NCBI GenBank assembly: GCA_020849275.1
Contig: JADLGO010000018.1
Span: forward strand, 1-64,000
DNA length: 64,000 bases
Direction: 5' to 3'
Source: Chthonomonadales bacterium
Lineage (GTDB): Bacteria > Armatimonadota > Chthonomonadetes > Chthonomonadales > CAJBBX01
The notes under the pieces were generated by a model. The model was not told the DNA's origin. It ran no database searches and was given only the letters and a program-made list of their open reading frames with translations. Below, in pieces: positions 35,331-43,103 of the stretch. Position 1 is the first letter of the stretch, and every line of letters begins with the position of its first letter. The position numbers were made by a program, and so were the translations under genes.

Positions 35331-36161
35331 TCAACCGCTCCCGGAGCGGTATTCCTCGAGATCGCGCTTCGCCGTGCGCCCGATCGCCTCGAGCCGCTCC
35401 ATCCATATCGGCCTGTAGGGACGCAGCAAGCGCACCAGCGCCTCGGTGACTGCCAGGTTGCGGAACCACTTACGGTCGGCGGGCACGATGTGCCAGGGTG
35501 CCCGCGCCGTGCTGCACCGCGAGAGCGCCTCCTCGTACGCCTCCGTGTAGCGGTCCCAGAGCTCGCGCTCCCGCCAGTCCTGCGCCGAGAGCTTCCAGGC
35601 CTTCGTGGTGTCCTGCTCGCGCTTCCGAAGGCGCTCCTCTTGCTCACCGCGACTGATATGCAGGTAGAACTTCGCGATGATCGTGTCGGCATCGGCCAGG
35701 AGGCTCTCGAAATGGTTGATGTGGTCGTAGCGAGGGCGCCACACGCGCTCCGGCACCAACCCGTGAACGCGGGCCACCAGCACGTCCTCGTAGTGCGAGC
35801 GGTTGAAGAGAGCGATCTCGCCCCGGCCAGGTGTGTGTACATGTACCCGCCAGAGGAAGTCATGGGCCGTCTGTTCCGGCGTGGGCACCTTGAAGGGCAC
35901 CACCCGGCAGCTCTGGGCGTTGACGTAGCGCAGCAGGGCGCGAATCAGCCCGTCCTTGCCGCTCGTGTCCCTGCCCTGAAGCACGACGAGCAGGCCGTGG
36001 CCGCCGGCGTAGAAGAGCAGGTCGTGCAGCTCGGCCATCTCCGCGCCCAACTCGTCGGTGCGCTTCTCCGCCTCCGCACGGTCCATTCCCCCCGTCGCGT
36101 CGGCCTCGATGCGGTCGAGCCGCACGGCTTCGCCCTCGTCGATCCGGATCGCGTGCGCCAT
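35331..36161 (-). CDS. Polyphosphate kinase 2 family protein
   Basis: A 276-residue kinase that moves phosphate between polyphosphate and nucleotides. Walker A is GRDTSGKDG and Walker B includes [11 protein letters not shown]; the lid (EEERLRKR...) follows. The single-domain length fits short PPK2 enzymes, which act on AMP, ADP or both; which class applies is not decidable by eye. The ATG at 36161 follows AAGGAGG. It is divergent from the cobalt/nickel transporter. Confidence 0.92.
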   Translation of the reverse strand: MAHAIRIDEGEAVRLDRIEADATGGMDRAEAEKRTDELGAEMAELHDLLFYAGGHGLLVVLQGRDTSGKDGLIRALLRYVNAQSCRVVPFKVPTPEQTAHDFLWRVHVHTPGRGEIALFNRSHYEDVLVARVHGLVPERVWRPRYDHINHFESLLADADTIIAKFYLHISRGEQEERLRKREQDTTKAWKLSAQDWRERELWDRYTEAYEEALSRCSTARAPWHIVPADRKWFRNLAVTEALVRLLRPYRPIWMERLEAIGRTAKRDLEEYRSGSG

Positions 36162-36237
36162 CTCGAGCCTCCTTGCTCCGCGCCGCGGGGCGCGGCGACG
36201 CGGCCCGGGAGGGCCGCGTTCGCACCCATGTTCGACG

Positions 36238-36266
36238 TTGATCGGCCCAATCCCGTGTGCTACAAT
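36238..36266 (+). promoter_or_regulatory. Sigma-70 promoter of the CbiM-CbiQ operon
   Basis: TTGATC at 36238-36243, a 17-base spacer and TACAAT at 36261-36266. The leader to the ATG at 36302 is only about 30 bases, too short for a cobalamin riboswitch. Confidence 0.6.
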
Positions 36267-36301
36267 GGCAGCGGACGCAGTACCCCCTCGAAGGGACCGG
36301 C

Positions 36302-38260
36302 ATGCACATTCCGGACTCGATGATCAGCCCCGCAACCTCGCTGGCGGCCGGCGCGGCCATGGCCCCGGTGTGGTACGCAGCCGGCCGCAAACTGCGCGCC
36401 GCCCTCTCGTCCCGTCAAGTCCCGCTCCTCTCCATGGGCGCTGCCTTCTCGTTCGTCGTGATGATGTTCAACATCCCGGTGTTCGGCGGCTCCACCGTGC
36501 ACCCGGTCGGCGCGGCGCTCCTGGCAGTCCTGCTCGGCCCCTGGGCGGCGGTGATCGGCGTGACGGTTGCGCTCACGATCCAGGCGCTCTTCTTCGCGGA
36601 CGGTGGCGTTCTGGCGATCGGCGCCAACTGCTTCACCATGGCCTTCGCCATGCCGTTTGCGGCGTTCGTGGTCTACCGGCTGGCGGCGGGACGCTCGCCG
36701 GCGGGCTCGTGGCGGCGAGCCGCGGCCGCCGGCCTCGGAGCCTACGTCGGCATCAACGCCGCCGCCCTCCTGACTGCGCTGCTCCTCGGCGTCCAGCCCG
36801 CCCTCTACCGCGACGCCGGTGGGCGCGCGCTCTACTTCCCCTTCGGCCTGGGCGTGACGATCCCCGCGATGATGGCCGCGCACCTGACGATCGCCGGCCT
36901 GGCGGAGGCCATTGTCACCTCCCTGGCCGTGCGCGGCATCCAGCGCCTCGGTGTTCCGCTCTACGGCATGGAGCCCGGCGCGACGGGCGCCGGCTCGCGG
37001 CGCGAGCTGGCCTGGGCGGCGCTCGGCGCCTTGGTCGCGCTCTCGCCGCTCGGCCTGCTGGCCACCGGCGAGGCCTGGGGAGAGTGGTCGCCCGGCGACC
37101 TGGCGCGGCGGGCGGGCTACCTGCCGCCGGGGCTCGAGGCGGCCGAGCGGCACGGGTGGAAGGGGTTTGCGTGGATGCCCGACTATCTTGGCGAGCACGG
37201 CCCCGCCTTCTACGTCATCGCAGCCCTGCTCGGCGGCGGCGGCATCGCGCTGATCGGGCTCGGCCTGGGCCGTGCGCTCGCCCGCCGCGAAGAGCCCCCG
37301 GCGGACCACGAGGATGGCGCAGGGCCCGGCAGTCCGCCCGGCGTGGCGCCCGGTGAGTTGCCAGAGTGGATGCGCGGCCCTTCGCCGAGCGACGGGGATG
37401 GGCGCGCGGCTCCCTCCCGTTCCACCCGGCGCGCGGACTTCCTGGATCGGACGCTCGCGAGCCTGGCCGAGGCCGCGCGCGACGCGCTCGTGGGCGAGAG
37501 GTGTGCGAGCCGCCCTGGCCTGCTGCAGCGCCTGGACCCCCGGGCGCGCCTCGTCGGCGTCCTGGCGCTTGTGCTGGCGGCCTCGCTGCTCCATCGCCCC
37601 GCGTCGCTCGCCGCGCTCTACCTGCTCGCTCTTCTCCTCGCAGTCAGCTCGCGCGTCCCCCTTCGGACGCTGCACAACCGCCTCTGGCTGGGCGTGCTCT
37701 CCCTCGCCGTGGTCGCGGCGCTCCCCGCCTCCCTGAGCGTGGCGACGCCGGGAACGCCGGTCGTCGTGTTGCTGCGGCGCCCGTACCTCGCCGTCACGAC
37801 ACCCGGACTGGAGCAGATGGCCCTGCTGGTCTGCCGGACGGCGGCGAGCGTCTCGCTCGTGATGCTGCTCGCGCTCACCACGCGCTGGCACGAGCTCCTG
37901 CGCGCGCTCCGAGCCCTGCTGCTGCCGCCGCTCTTCGTCGCGGTGCTCACGATGACCTACCGCTACCTGGCCGTGCTCGCGCAGGTGGCACTCGACACCT
38001 TCACCGCGCGGCGGAGCCGCTCCCTGGGCACCTCCGGAACTCGCGAGGGTCGGGGCTTTGTTGGCGGCGCGATGGCCACGCTCTTCGGCCGAACCCTCTC
38101 GCTGGCCGACGAGATTCACGGGGCGATGCGCTCGCGCGGGTGGGACGGCGAAGCGCCCCGGGCCGCGCCAACGCGGCTGCGCGGAGGCGACCTGGCCTGG
38201 CTGGGCGCCATCTGTCTGGCAGCGCTGGCCGCGCTGGGCGGCGAGCGCCTTGTGCGCTGA
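36302..38260 (+). CDS. Cobalt/nickel ECF transporter, CbiM-PDGLE-CbiQ fusion
   Basis: A 652-residue fusion. Residues 1-225 are the CbiM substrate-capture protein; the N-terminus MHIPDSMIS keeps the Met-His start that binds metal in the family. Residues about 235-330 match the CbiN-replacing PDGLE-like segment ([14 protein letters not shown], then a membrane helix). After a charged linker, residues 390-652 are CbiQ, the transmembrane coupling subunit. CbiM and CbiQ are normally separate proteins. The ATG at 36302 has AAGGGA upstream. The ATPase follows with an 11-base overlap. Likely substrate is Ni2+ or Co2+. Confidence 0.88.
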   Translation: MHIPDSMISPATSLAAGAAMAPVWYAAGRKLRAALSSRQVPLLSMGAAFSFVVMMFNIPVFGGSTVHPVGAALLAVLLGPWAAVIGVTVALTIQALFFADGGVLAIGANCFTMAFAMPFAAFVVYRLAAGRSPAGSWRRAAAAGLGAYVGINAAALLTALLLGVQPALYRDAGGRALYFPFGLGVTIPAMMAAHLTIAGLAEAIVTSLAVRGIQRLGVPLYGMEPGATGAGSRRELAWAALGALVALSPLGLLATGEAWGEWSPGDLARRAGYLPPGLEAAERHGWKGFAWMPDYLGEHGPAFYVIAALLGGGGIALIGLGLGRALARREEPPADHEDGAGPGSPPGVAPGELPEWMRGPSPSDGDGRAAPSRSTRRADFLDRTLASLAEAARDALVGERCASRPGLLQRLDPRARLVGVLALVLAASLLHRPASLAALYLLALLLAVSSRVPLRTLHNRLWLGVLSLAVVAALPASLSVATPGTPVVVLLRRPYLAVTTPGLEQMALLVCRTAASVSLVMLLALTTRWHELLRALRALLLPPLFVAVLTMTYRYLAVLAQVALDTFTARRSRSLGTSGTREGRGFVGGAMATLFGRTLSLADEIHGAMRSRGWDGEAPRAAPTRLRGGDLAWLGAICLAALAALGGERLVR

Positions 38261-39101
38261 CGGCCGCGCGTCGCGTCCCACGGGCGATTCGGCGCTCCTG
38301 CTGGAGCGCGTCTCGTTCGCCTATCCGGAGTCCCCACCCGTGCTGCGCGACCTGTCACTCTGCGTGGCGCGCGGTGAGCAGGTGGCGATTCTGGGCGCCA
38401 ACGGAAGCGGCAAGTCGTCGCTGCTGCGGTTGCTGGACGCGCTGGTCTACCCGAGCGCCGGGCGCTTCGTCGCCTTCGGCGAAGAGGTCACGGAGGCCGC
38501 GCTGCGCGACCAGGAAACGTCGAGGCGCTTTCGGCGGCGCGTGGGCCTGGTCTTCCAGAACGCCGACGCGCAACTCTTCTGCCCAACGGTGCGCGAGGAT
38601 CTCGCCTTTGGCCCCCTGCAGCTCGGGCTATCGCCCGCGGAGGTCGAGCGGCGCGTGGCCGACGTGGCGGCAATGCTGGGTATGGGCGCGCTCCTGGACC
38701 GCGCCCCGTTCCACCTCTCGGGCGGCGAAAAGCGCAAGGCGGCCATCGGGGGCGTACTGGCGGCCAACCCCGACGTGCTGCTGCTGGACGAGCCCACGAG
38801 CGGACTGGACCCTCGAAGCCAATGGTGGCTCGTGGAGACGCTCCAGGCCCTTGGCCGCGCCGGCAAGACGATCGTGCTCGCAACCCACGACCTGGAGCTC
38901 GTCCCTCTCGTAACCTCGCGGGCCGTCATCCTGGGCGAGGACCACGCCCTTCTGGCCGACGCCGAACCGGAGGCACTGCTTGGCGACCGCGACCTGCTCC
39001 TGGGGGCCAACCTGATCCACGCGCACAGCCACCGCCACGGCACGATCGAGCACGTACACACCCACCATCACGCCGGCGACCACGCGCACGAGCACGACTA
39101 G
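38250..39101 (+). CDS. ECF transporter ATPase CbiO-like with a histidine-rich tail
   Basis: ATP-binding subunit energising the CbiM-CbiQ protein. Walker A is GANGSGKSS, the Q-loop VFQNADAQLF, signature LSGGEKRK, Walker B VLLLDEPTSGLD and the H-loop ATHD. The last 27 residues contain 12 His (HAHSHRH ... HTHHHAGDHAHEHD), suggesting metal binding or storage, more often seen with nickel. The start is uncertain; a TTG at 38250 overlapping the CbiQ stop gives 283 residues. Confidence 0.9.
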   Translation: MCADGRASRPTGDSALLLERVSFAYPESPPVLRDLSLCVARGEQVAILGANGSGKSSLLRLLDALVYPSAGRFVAFGEEVTEAALRDQETSRRFRRRVGLVFQNADAQLFCPTVREDLAFGPLQLGLSPAEVERRVADVAAMLGMGALLDRAPFHLSGGEKRKAAIGGVLAANPDVLLLDEPTSGLDPRSQWWLVETLQALGRAGKTIVLATHDLELVPLVTSRAVILGEDHALLADAEPEALLGDRDLLLGANLIHAHSHRHGTIEHVHTHHHAGDHAHEHD

Positions 39102-39184
39102 GGCGCAAGCCGCGCCAACGGCCGGCTCCCCGGGCCCGGCGCCCCGACCGCCGCACGCTCACGCCGCCAACCCCCGGATCCGCA

Positions 39185-39214
39185 AAGGCCGGCCCGCGAG
39201 AGCAGACCGGCCTT
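39185..39214. terminator. Hairpin between CbiO and the zinc-ribbon gene
   Basis: AAGGCCGG (39185-39192) pairs with CCGGCCTT (39207-39214) across 14 bases. It lies in the convergent gap, 84 bases after the CbiO stop and 29 before the zinc-ribbon stop. Confidence 0.5.
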
Positions 39215-39242
39215 CGAGCAGGATGCCAGGGGTGATGGCGCG

Positions 39243-39455
39243 TCAGTGCCGGCGCCCGCCGCGGTAGGAGGATCGTCGGTTCTTAGGCCGCGGGGGCGGC
39301 GCGCCGACGGTGGCCATCGACTCCCGCGCGCCCTCCAGCGAGATGGCCTTACCGCACTGCGAGCAGTAGATGTTCGCCCGCCGGACGGCGGAGAACGGGA
39401 TCCGCGCGCGATAGCCGCATGCGCCGCACGTGACGACCGTCTCACCAGGTGGCAT
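39243..39455 (-). CDS. Small zinc-ribbon protein
   Basis: A 70-residue protein with two CxxC knuckles (CGAC and CSQC, 21 residues apart) forming a probable zinc ribbon, then a basic tail (RPKNRRSSYRGGRRH) that could bind RNA or DNA. The best start is ATG 39455 with GGAGGG close by; an in-frame ATG at 39467 is possible. The start is overlapped by a 17-codon upstream frame with a better ribosome binding site, so translation is probably coupled. Function unknown. Confidence 0.7.
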   Translation of the reverse strand: MPPGETVVTCGACGYRARIPFSAVRRANIYCSQCGKAISLEGARESMATVGAPPPRPKNRRSSYRGGRRH

Positions 39456-39495
39456 CGTTCCCTCCATTGCCCAGAGGCTGCTGCGGTTGATGCAT
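39442..39495 (-). CDS. Possible upstream leader peptide of the zinc-ribbon gene
   Basis: ATG at 39495 follows an excellent AAGGAG and encodes MHQPQQPLGNGGNDATW, ending at TGA 39444-39442. It overlaps the start of the zinc-ribbon gene in another frame. No start codon of the zinc-ribbon frame lies near this AAGGAG, so the site seems made for the short peptide. Short length leaves doubt. Confidence 0.5.
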   Translation of the reverse strand: MHQPQQPLGNGGNDATW

Positions 39496-39533
39496 ACTTG
39501 GGTCTCCTTCCGCGCTCTGTCGGGCACAAACGA

Positions 39534-39581
39534 GCGCGAACCTCCCGCCTGCGGTGCACGCGCAAGTACGGAGGTTCGCGC
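39534..39581. repeat. Perfect 12-base inverted repeat in the zinc-ribbon leader
   Basis: GCGCGAACCTCC (39534-39545) and its exact complement (39570-39581) flank 24 bases. It lies between the promoter and the leader peptide on the minus strand, so it would form a stable RNA hairpin about 40-90 bases into the transcript. A T tract is absent. It may be a regulatory leader structure or a protein-binding site. Confidence 0.7.
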
Positions 39582-39626
39582 CAAAGCGTGTATCTGTCGC
39601 AGGTTTCCGGTCTGGTTTCCTGGCTG

Positions 39627-39656
39627 AGTGTACCACGCCGGGGTCCCGCCGGTCAA
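39627..39656 (-). promoter_or_regulatory. Sigma-70 promoter of the zinc-ribbon leader
   Basis: On the minus strand TTGACC (39656-39651), an 18-base spacer and TACACT (39632-39627). It predicts a 5' leader of about 125 bases to the leader peptide and about 165 to the zinc-ribbon start. Confidence 0.62.
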
Positions 39657-39900
39657 CTGGAGGGCGCGGGGCGATCTGCCCGCTGCGGGCGGACCCGGCG
39701 CGCGGTGGCCGTGGCGCGGGGCAGGTTGGGACGATCGCGGGCAGGCAGGACATGACCCCCTCGGCGGCTAACGAGGCGGCGAGGCGCGGCGGCCGACGCC
39801 GGGGCGCGAGCCCGGAGCGGCGCACGCCAGGGAGAAGGCCATCGACACCCAGCCGAGTGCCCGCGCAGGCGATGAGGCCACCGTTCGAGCCGCGGCCGAG
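39657..39900. other. Region upstream of NRAMP without a supported gene
   Basis: With the leader region to its left this makes a gap of about 445 bases between the zinc-ribbon gene and the NRAMP start. The NRAMP frame stays open upstream to a TAA at 39769, but no standard start codon occurs before GTG 39901. I found no manganese riboswitch fold and no clear promoter. Confidence 0.4.
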
Positions 39901-41139
39901 GTGCTCGCCGGCGACAGCGGCAAGGGCCGGCTCGCGCGCCTGTGGCCCTTCCTCGGGCCGGCGTTCATCGCCGCCGTCGCCTACGTGGACCCCGGCAACT
40001 TCGCCACCAACATCCAGGGCGGGGCGAAGTTCGGCTACATGCTCATCTGGGTGATCGTCGCCAGCAACCTGATGGCGATGCTCATTCAGATGCTCTCCGC
40101 AAAGCTCGGCATCGCCACGGGCAGGAACCTTCCGGAGGTCTGCCGCGACCGGTTCCCGCGGCCCGTGGTGATCGCGATGTGGCTGCTCGCCGAGGGCGTG
40201 GCCATGGCGACGGACCTGGCGGAGTTTCTGGGAGCGGCCCTCGGCTTCCACCTGCTCTTCCATATCCCGCTGGTCTGGGGCGGGCTCCTCACGGCGGTTG
40301 CCACGTTCGTCATCCTGAGCCTGGAGCGCCGGGGCTTCCGACCGCTCGAGGCGGTGATCGCCGTGCTGATCGCGGTCATCGCGCTCTGCTACGTGGTCGA
40401 GACGTTCCTTGACCGCCCCGACTGGGGCGCCATCGCCTACCACGGGGTCGTGCCACGGTTTCGCGGGACGGAAAGCGTGCTGCTTGCCGCCGGCATCCTG
40501 GGCGCCACCGTGATGCCGCACGTGATCTACCTGCACTCGGCGCTCACCCAGGGCCGCATCGTGACCCGCGACCCCGCCCAACTCCGCCGTCTGGCGCGCT
40601 TCGAGATGACCGACATCATCATCGCGATGGGCCTGGCCGGGTTCGTGAACGCCTCCATGCTCATCATGGCGGCGGCCACCTTCCACAAGGCCGGCATGCC
40701 GCACGTGGCCACCATCGAGGAGGCGCACCGCACGCTGACCCCGCTGCTGGGGCCGGCGTCTAGCTGGGTGTTCGGCATCTCCCTCCTGGCGGCCGGGCTC
40801 TCCTCGTCCGCCGTGGGCACGATGGCGGGCCAGGTGATCATGCAGGGTTTCCTGCGGCGTCACGTGCCGGTGTGGGTCCGGCGCGCGGTCACGATGGCGC
40901 CATCGCTCGTCGTGATCGCCCTCGGGCTAGATCCCACGCGCGTCCTCGTGCTCAGCCAGGTCGTGCTAAGCTTCGGCATCCCGTTTGCCCTGGTACCCCT
41001 GGTCATGTTCACACACGACCGGCGGCTGATGGGCGTGCTGTCGAACCATGTGGCGGTGACCGCCACGGCCTGGGGCGTCGTCGCGCTCATTGTCGGGCTT
41101 AACTTCTTCCTGCTCTACCAGACATTCCTCGCCGGATGA
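39901..41139 (+). CDS. NRAMP family Mn2+/Fe2+ transporter
   Basis: A 412-residue membrane importer of manganese or iron, proton-coupled in the family. The helix-1 metal motif is DPGN (residues 30-33, in YVDPGNFATN) and the helix-6 motif is MPH (ATVMPHVIYLHS, near residue 200); both metal-site signatures are intact. About eleven helices are visible. The start at GTG 39901 is the only standard option. The downstream USP gene overlaps its stop by 4 bases. Confidence 0.9.
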   Translation: MLAGDSGKGRLARLWPFLGPAFIAAVAYVDPGNFATNIQGGAKFGYMLIWVIVASNLMAMLIQMLSAKLGIATGRNLPEVCRDRFPRPVVIAMWLLAEGVAMATDLAEFLGAALGFHLLFHIPLVWGGLLTAVATFVILSLERRGFRPLEAVIAVLIAVIALCYVVETFLDRPDWGAIAYHGVVPRFRGTESVLLAAGILGATVMPHVIYLHSALTQGRIVTRDPAQLRRLARFEMTDIIIAMGLAGFVNASMLIMAAATFHKAGMPHVATIEEAHRTLTPLLGPASSWVFGISLLAAGLSSSAVGTMAGQVIMQGFLRRHVPVWVRRAVTMAPSLVVIALGLDPTRVLVLSQVVLSFGIPFALVPLVMFTHDRRLMGVLSNHVAVTATAWGVVALIVGLNFFLLYQTFLAG

Positions 41140-42074
41140 CCGCCATGCACGCACGCCGCCAGTTCGCCAACCTTCTCGTTCCGCTCGACGGCTCCCGGCT
41201 CGCCGAGTCGGTGGTGCCCACCGTGCGGGAGCTCGCGCTGCACCTGTGCGCCGAGGTCACCCTGCTGCACGTGCTCGAGCAGCACCCCCCGAGCACGGTG
41301 CACGGCGAGCGGCACCTGAGCGACAGGGCCAACGCCGGGGAGTACCTGGCGCGAATCGCCGCGCGGTTGCGCGAGGCCGGCATCGCGGTGCAGGCACACG
41401 TCCACGATAACCGGGAGGGGGACGTGGCGCGCAGCATCGCCGAGCACGCCGATGAGCTCACGCAGGACATGGTTGTGCTCTGCGCCCACGGGCGCGGCGG
41501 CCTGCGGGGTCTGCTCTTCGGCGGCATCGCCCAGCAGGTGCTCGCCAAGGGCTCCTGGCCCGTGCTCGTGGTGCAGCCGCGGCCGGACGGCGGAGCGCCC
41601 GAATTCCGGCCACGGCGCATCCTCGTCCCGCTCGCCACCACCCACGACCCGAAGCCGGCGCTCGACGCCGCAGCCACGCTGGCGGTTGCGTTCGGAGCCG
41701 TGGCGCGGCTGGTCGTGGTCGTGCCCATGCGCGCCACGCTCGCCGACGAGCGCGCCCGCGCCGGTCGCACGCTGCCGACCACCATGAGGGCCATCCTCGA
41801 CCTGGCCGAGCAGGAGAGCCAGCGCTACCTGGCCGACGCCTCGGCTCGTCTGAGCGCGGCCGGCCTCGCCATCGAGGAGGAGGTCGCGCGCGGCGAGACC
41901 GTGACCGAGATTCGGGCCGCGGCCGATCGGGCCGACGCCGACCTGATCGTCATCGCCAGCCACGCCCGAGTGGGGCTTGAGGCCCTCGCATCCGGCAGCG
42001 TCGGTTCGCGCCTGAGCGCCCGCGCCGCCCGCCCCATTCTGCTCGTGCGGGCCAGCGACCCGGATACCCACTGA
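41136..42074 (+). CDS. Tandem universal stress protein (two UspA domains)
   Basis: A 312-residue cytoplasmic protein with two Usp domains (about 8-150 and 160-308). The first ends GRGGLRGLLFGGIAQQVL...WPVLVVQP; the second has SHARVGLEALASGSVGSRL...RPILLVRAS. Both keep the GxxG(x9)G(S) nucleotide-binding pattern, so ATP binding is likely. The ATGA overlap with the NRAMP gene suggests coupled expression and a role in metal-related stress, by context only. Confidence 0.9.
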   Translation: MTAMHARRQFANLLVPLDGSRLAESVVPTVRELALHLCAEVTLLHVLEQHPPSTVHGERHLSDRANAGEYLARIAARLREAGIAVQAHVHDNREGDVARSIAEHADELTQDMVVLCAHGRGGLRGLLFGGIAQQVLAKGSWPVLVVQPRPDGGAPEFRPRRILVPLATTHDPKPALDAAATLAVAFGAVARLVVVVPMRATLADERARAGRTLPTTMRAILDLAEQESQRYLADASARLSAAGLAIEEEVARGETVTEIRAAADRADADLIVIASHARVGLEALASGSVGSRLSARAARPILLVRASDPDTH

Positions 42075-42105
42075 TCAGCCCAGCAACCACCGCCCGGAGG
42101 AACCC

Positions 42106-42924
42106 ATGCCCCGCCATGTGCTCTGCATCGGCGCGCACCCCGACGACTGCGAGGGGAGCATCGGCGGCACGGCCGCGCTCCTGCGCGCCCGTGGCGACGT
42201 CGTGCGCTTCGTCTCCGTCACCGATGGAAGCAAGGGCCACTTCGCCGAGGAGTACATGGCCGACCCGGATGCCCTGGTGCGCCGCCGCCACGAGGAGGCT
42301 CAGGCCGCTGCCGCCGTGATCGGGGCCGAGTACGAGTGCATGGGGATCCCTGACGGCGAGGTCTTCGTCACCCTGGCCGCCACCGAGGGGATGGTGCGCG
42401 TGCTCCGCTCCTTTGGCGAGCCCGGCCAGGGCCCGGACCTCGTTCTGCTCAACCGCCCCAACGACTACCACCGCGACCACCGCTACACTGCGCGGCTCGT
42501 GCTCGACGCCTCCTACATGCTCACCGTGCCGCTCATGTGCCCCGACACACCCGCCCTGCGGCGCATGCCGGTCTTCGCCTACTGGCACGACGCTTTCACC
42601 GAGGGCGGCGCCTTCCGCGCCGATGTGGCGGTCTCCATCGACGCCGTCATCGAGCAGAAGGTCCGCATGATCTGCGCCCATCGCTCGCAGTTCTTCGAGT
42701 GGATCCCCTACAACGCCGGCACCCACTCCGCCCTGGCCGGATTCCCGTCCGACCCCGCCGAGCAGTGGGAGCGCGTCGCCGGCTGGTGGCGAGACGACGC
42801 CGCAGCCGTCGCGCGCGCCTACGCTGCCAGGTTGCCGGCCGGCGCGCAGTACGCTGAAGCGTTCCAGGTCAGTGAGTACGGCCACCGCCCGGACGCGGGG
42901 GAGCTGGCCTCCCTGATCCCGTGA
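42106..42924 (+). CDS. PIG-L/LmbE family deacetylase
   Basis: A 272-residue zinc-dependent N-deacetylase. The metal motif AHPDD (His11, Asp13, Asp14) and the later NDYHRDHRYT with its histidines are present. Family members remove acetyl groups from GlcNAc-containing sugars such as mycothiol or bacillithiol precursors, chitobiose or glycan ends. It lies between a USP gene and GH42, and a role in carbohydrate turnover is likely. The ATG follows GGAGGAA. Confidence 0.88.
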   Translation: MPRHVLCIGAHPDDCEGSIGGTAALLRARGDVVRFVSVTDGSKGHFAEEYMADPDALVRRRHEEAQAAAAVIGAEYECMGIPDGEVFVTLAATEGMVRVLRSFGEPGQGPDLVLLNRPNDYHRDHRYTARLVLDASYMLTVPLMCPDTPALRRMPVFAYWHDAFTEGGAFRADVAVSIDAVIEQKVRMICAHRSQFFEWIPYNAGTHSALAGFPSDPAEQWERVAGWWRDDAAAVARAYAARLPAGAQYAEAFQVSEYGHRPDAGELASLIP

Positions 42925-43103
42925 CGTGACGGCGGGCGTGACGCGGGCGTGAGGCGCGCCCGCGTCGGCCGGCCGCGAAGTGACGCGCGCCAGACCGCCC
43001 CTGGCGCGCAGGGAACCGCACTCGCACCGTCCAACCTGCACCTGGCTCGTGCCCGAGCCGCCCGCTACCTGCGTGCCGAACCCGGTCAGAGAGGACACCG
43101 CGC

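Noticed and set aside
36162-36301. Cobalamin or NiCo riboswitch upstream of CbiM
   Set aside because: Only about 30 bases lie between the predicted start site and the ATG, and no riboswitch core was seen.
39657-39900. Manganese (yybP-ykoY) riboswitch upstream of the NRAMP gene
   Set aside because: The conserved paired elements were not found by eye on the plus strand.
39771-39900. Longer N-terminus for the NRAMP protein
   Set aside because: The frame is open to a TAA at 39769 but contains no ATG, GTG or TTG before 39901, and NRAMP proteins do not need the extra residues.
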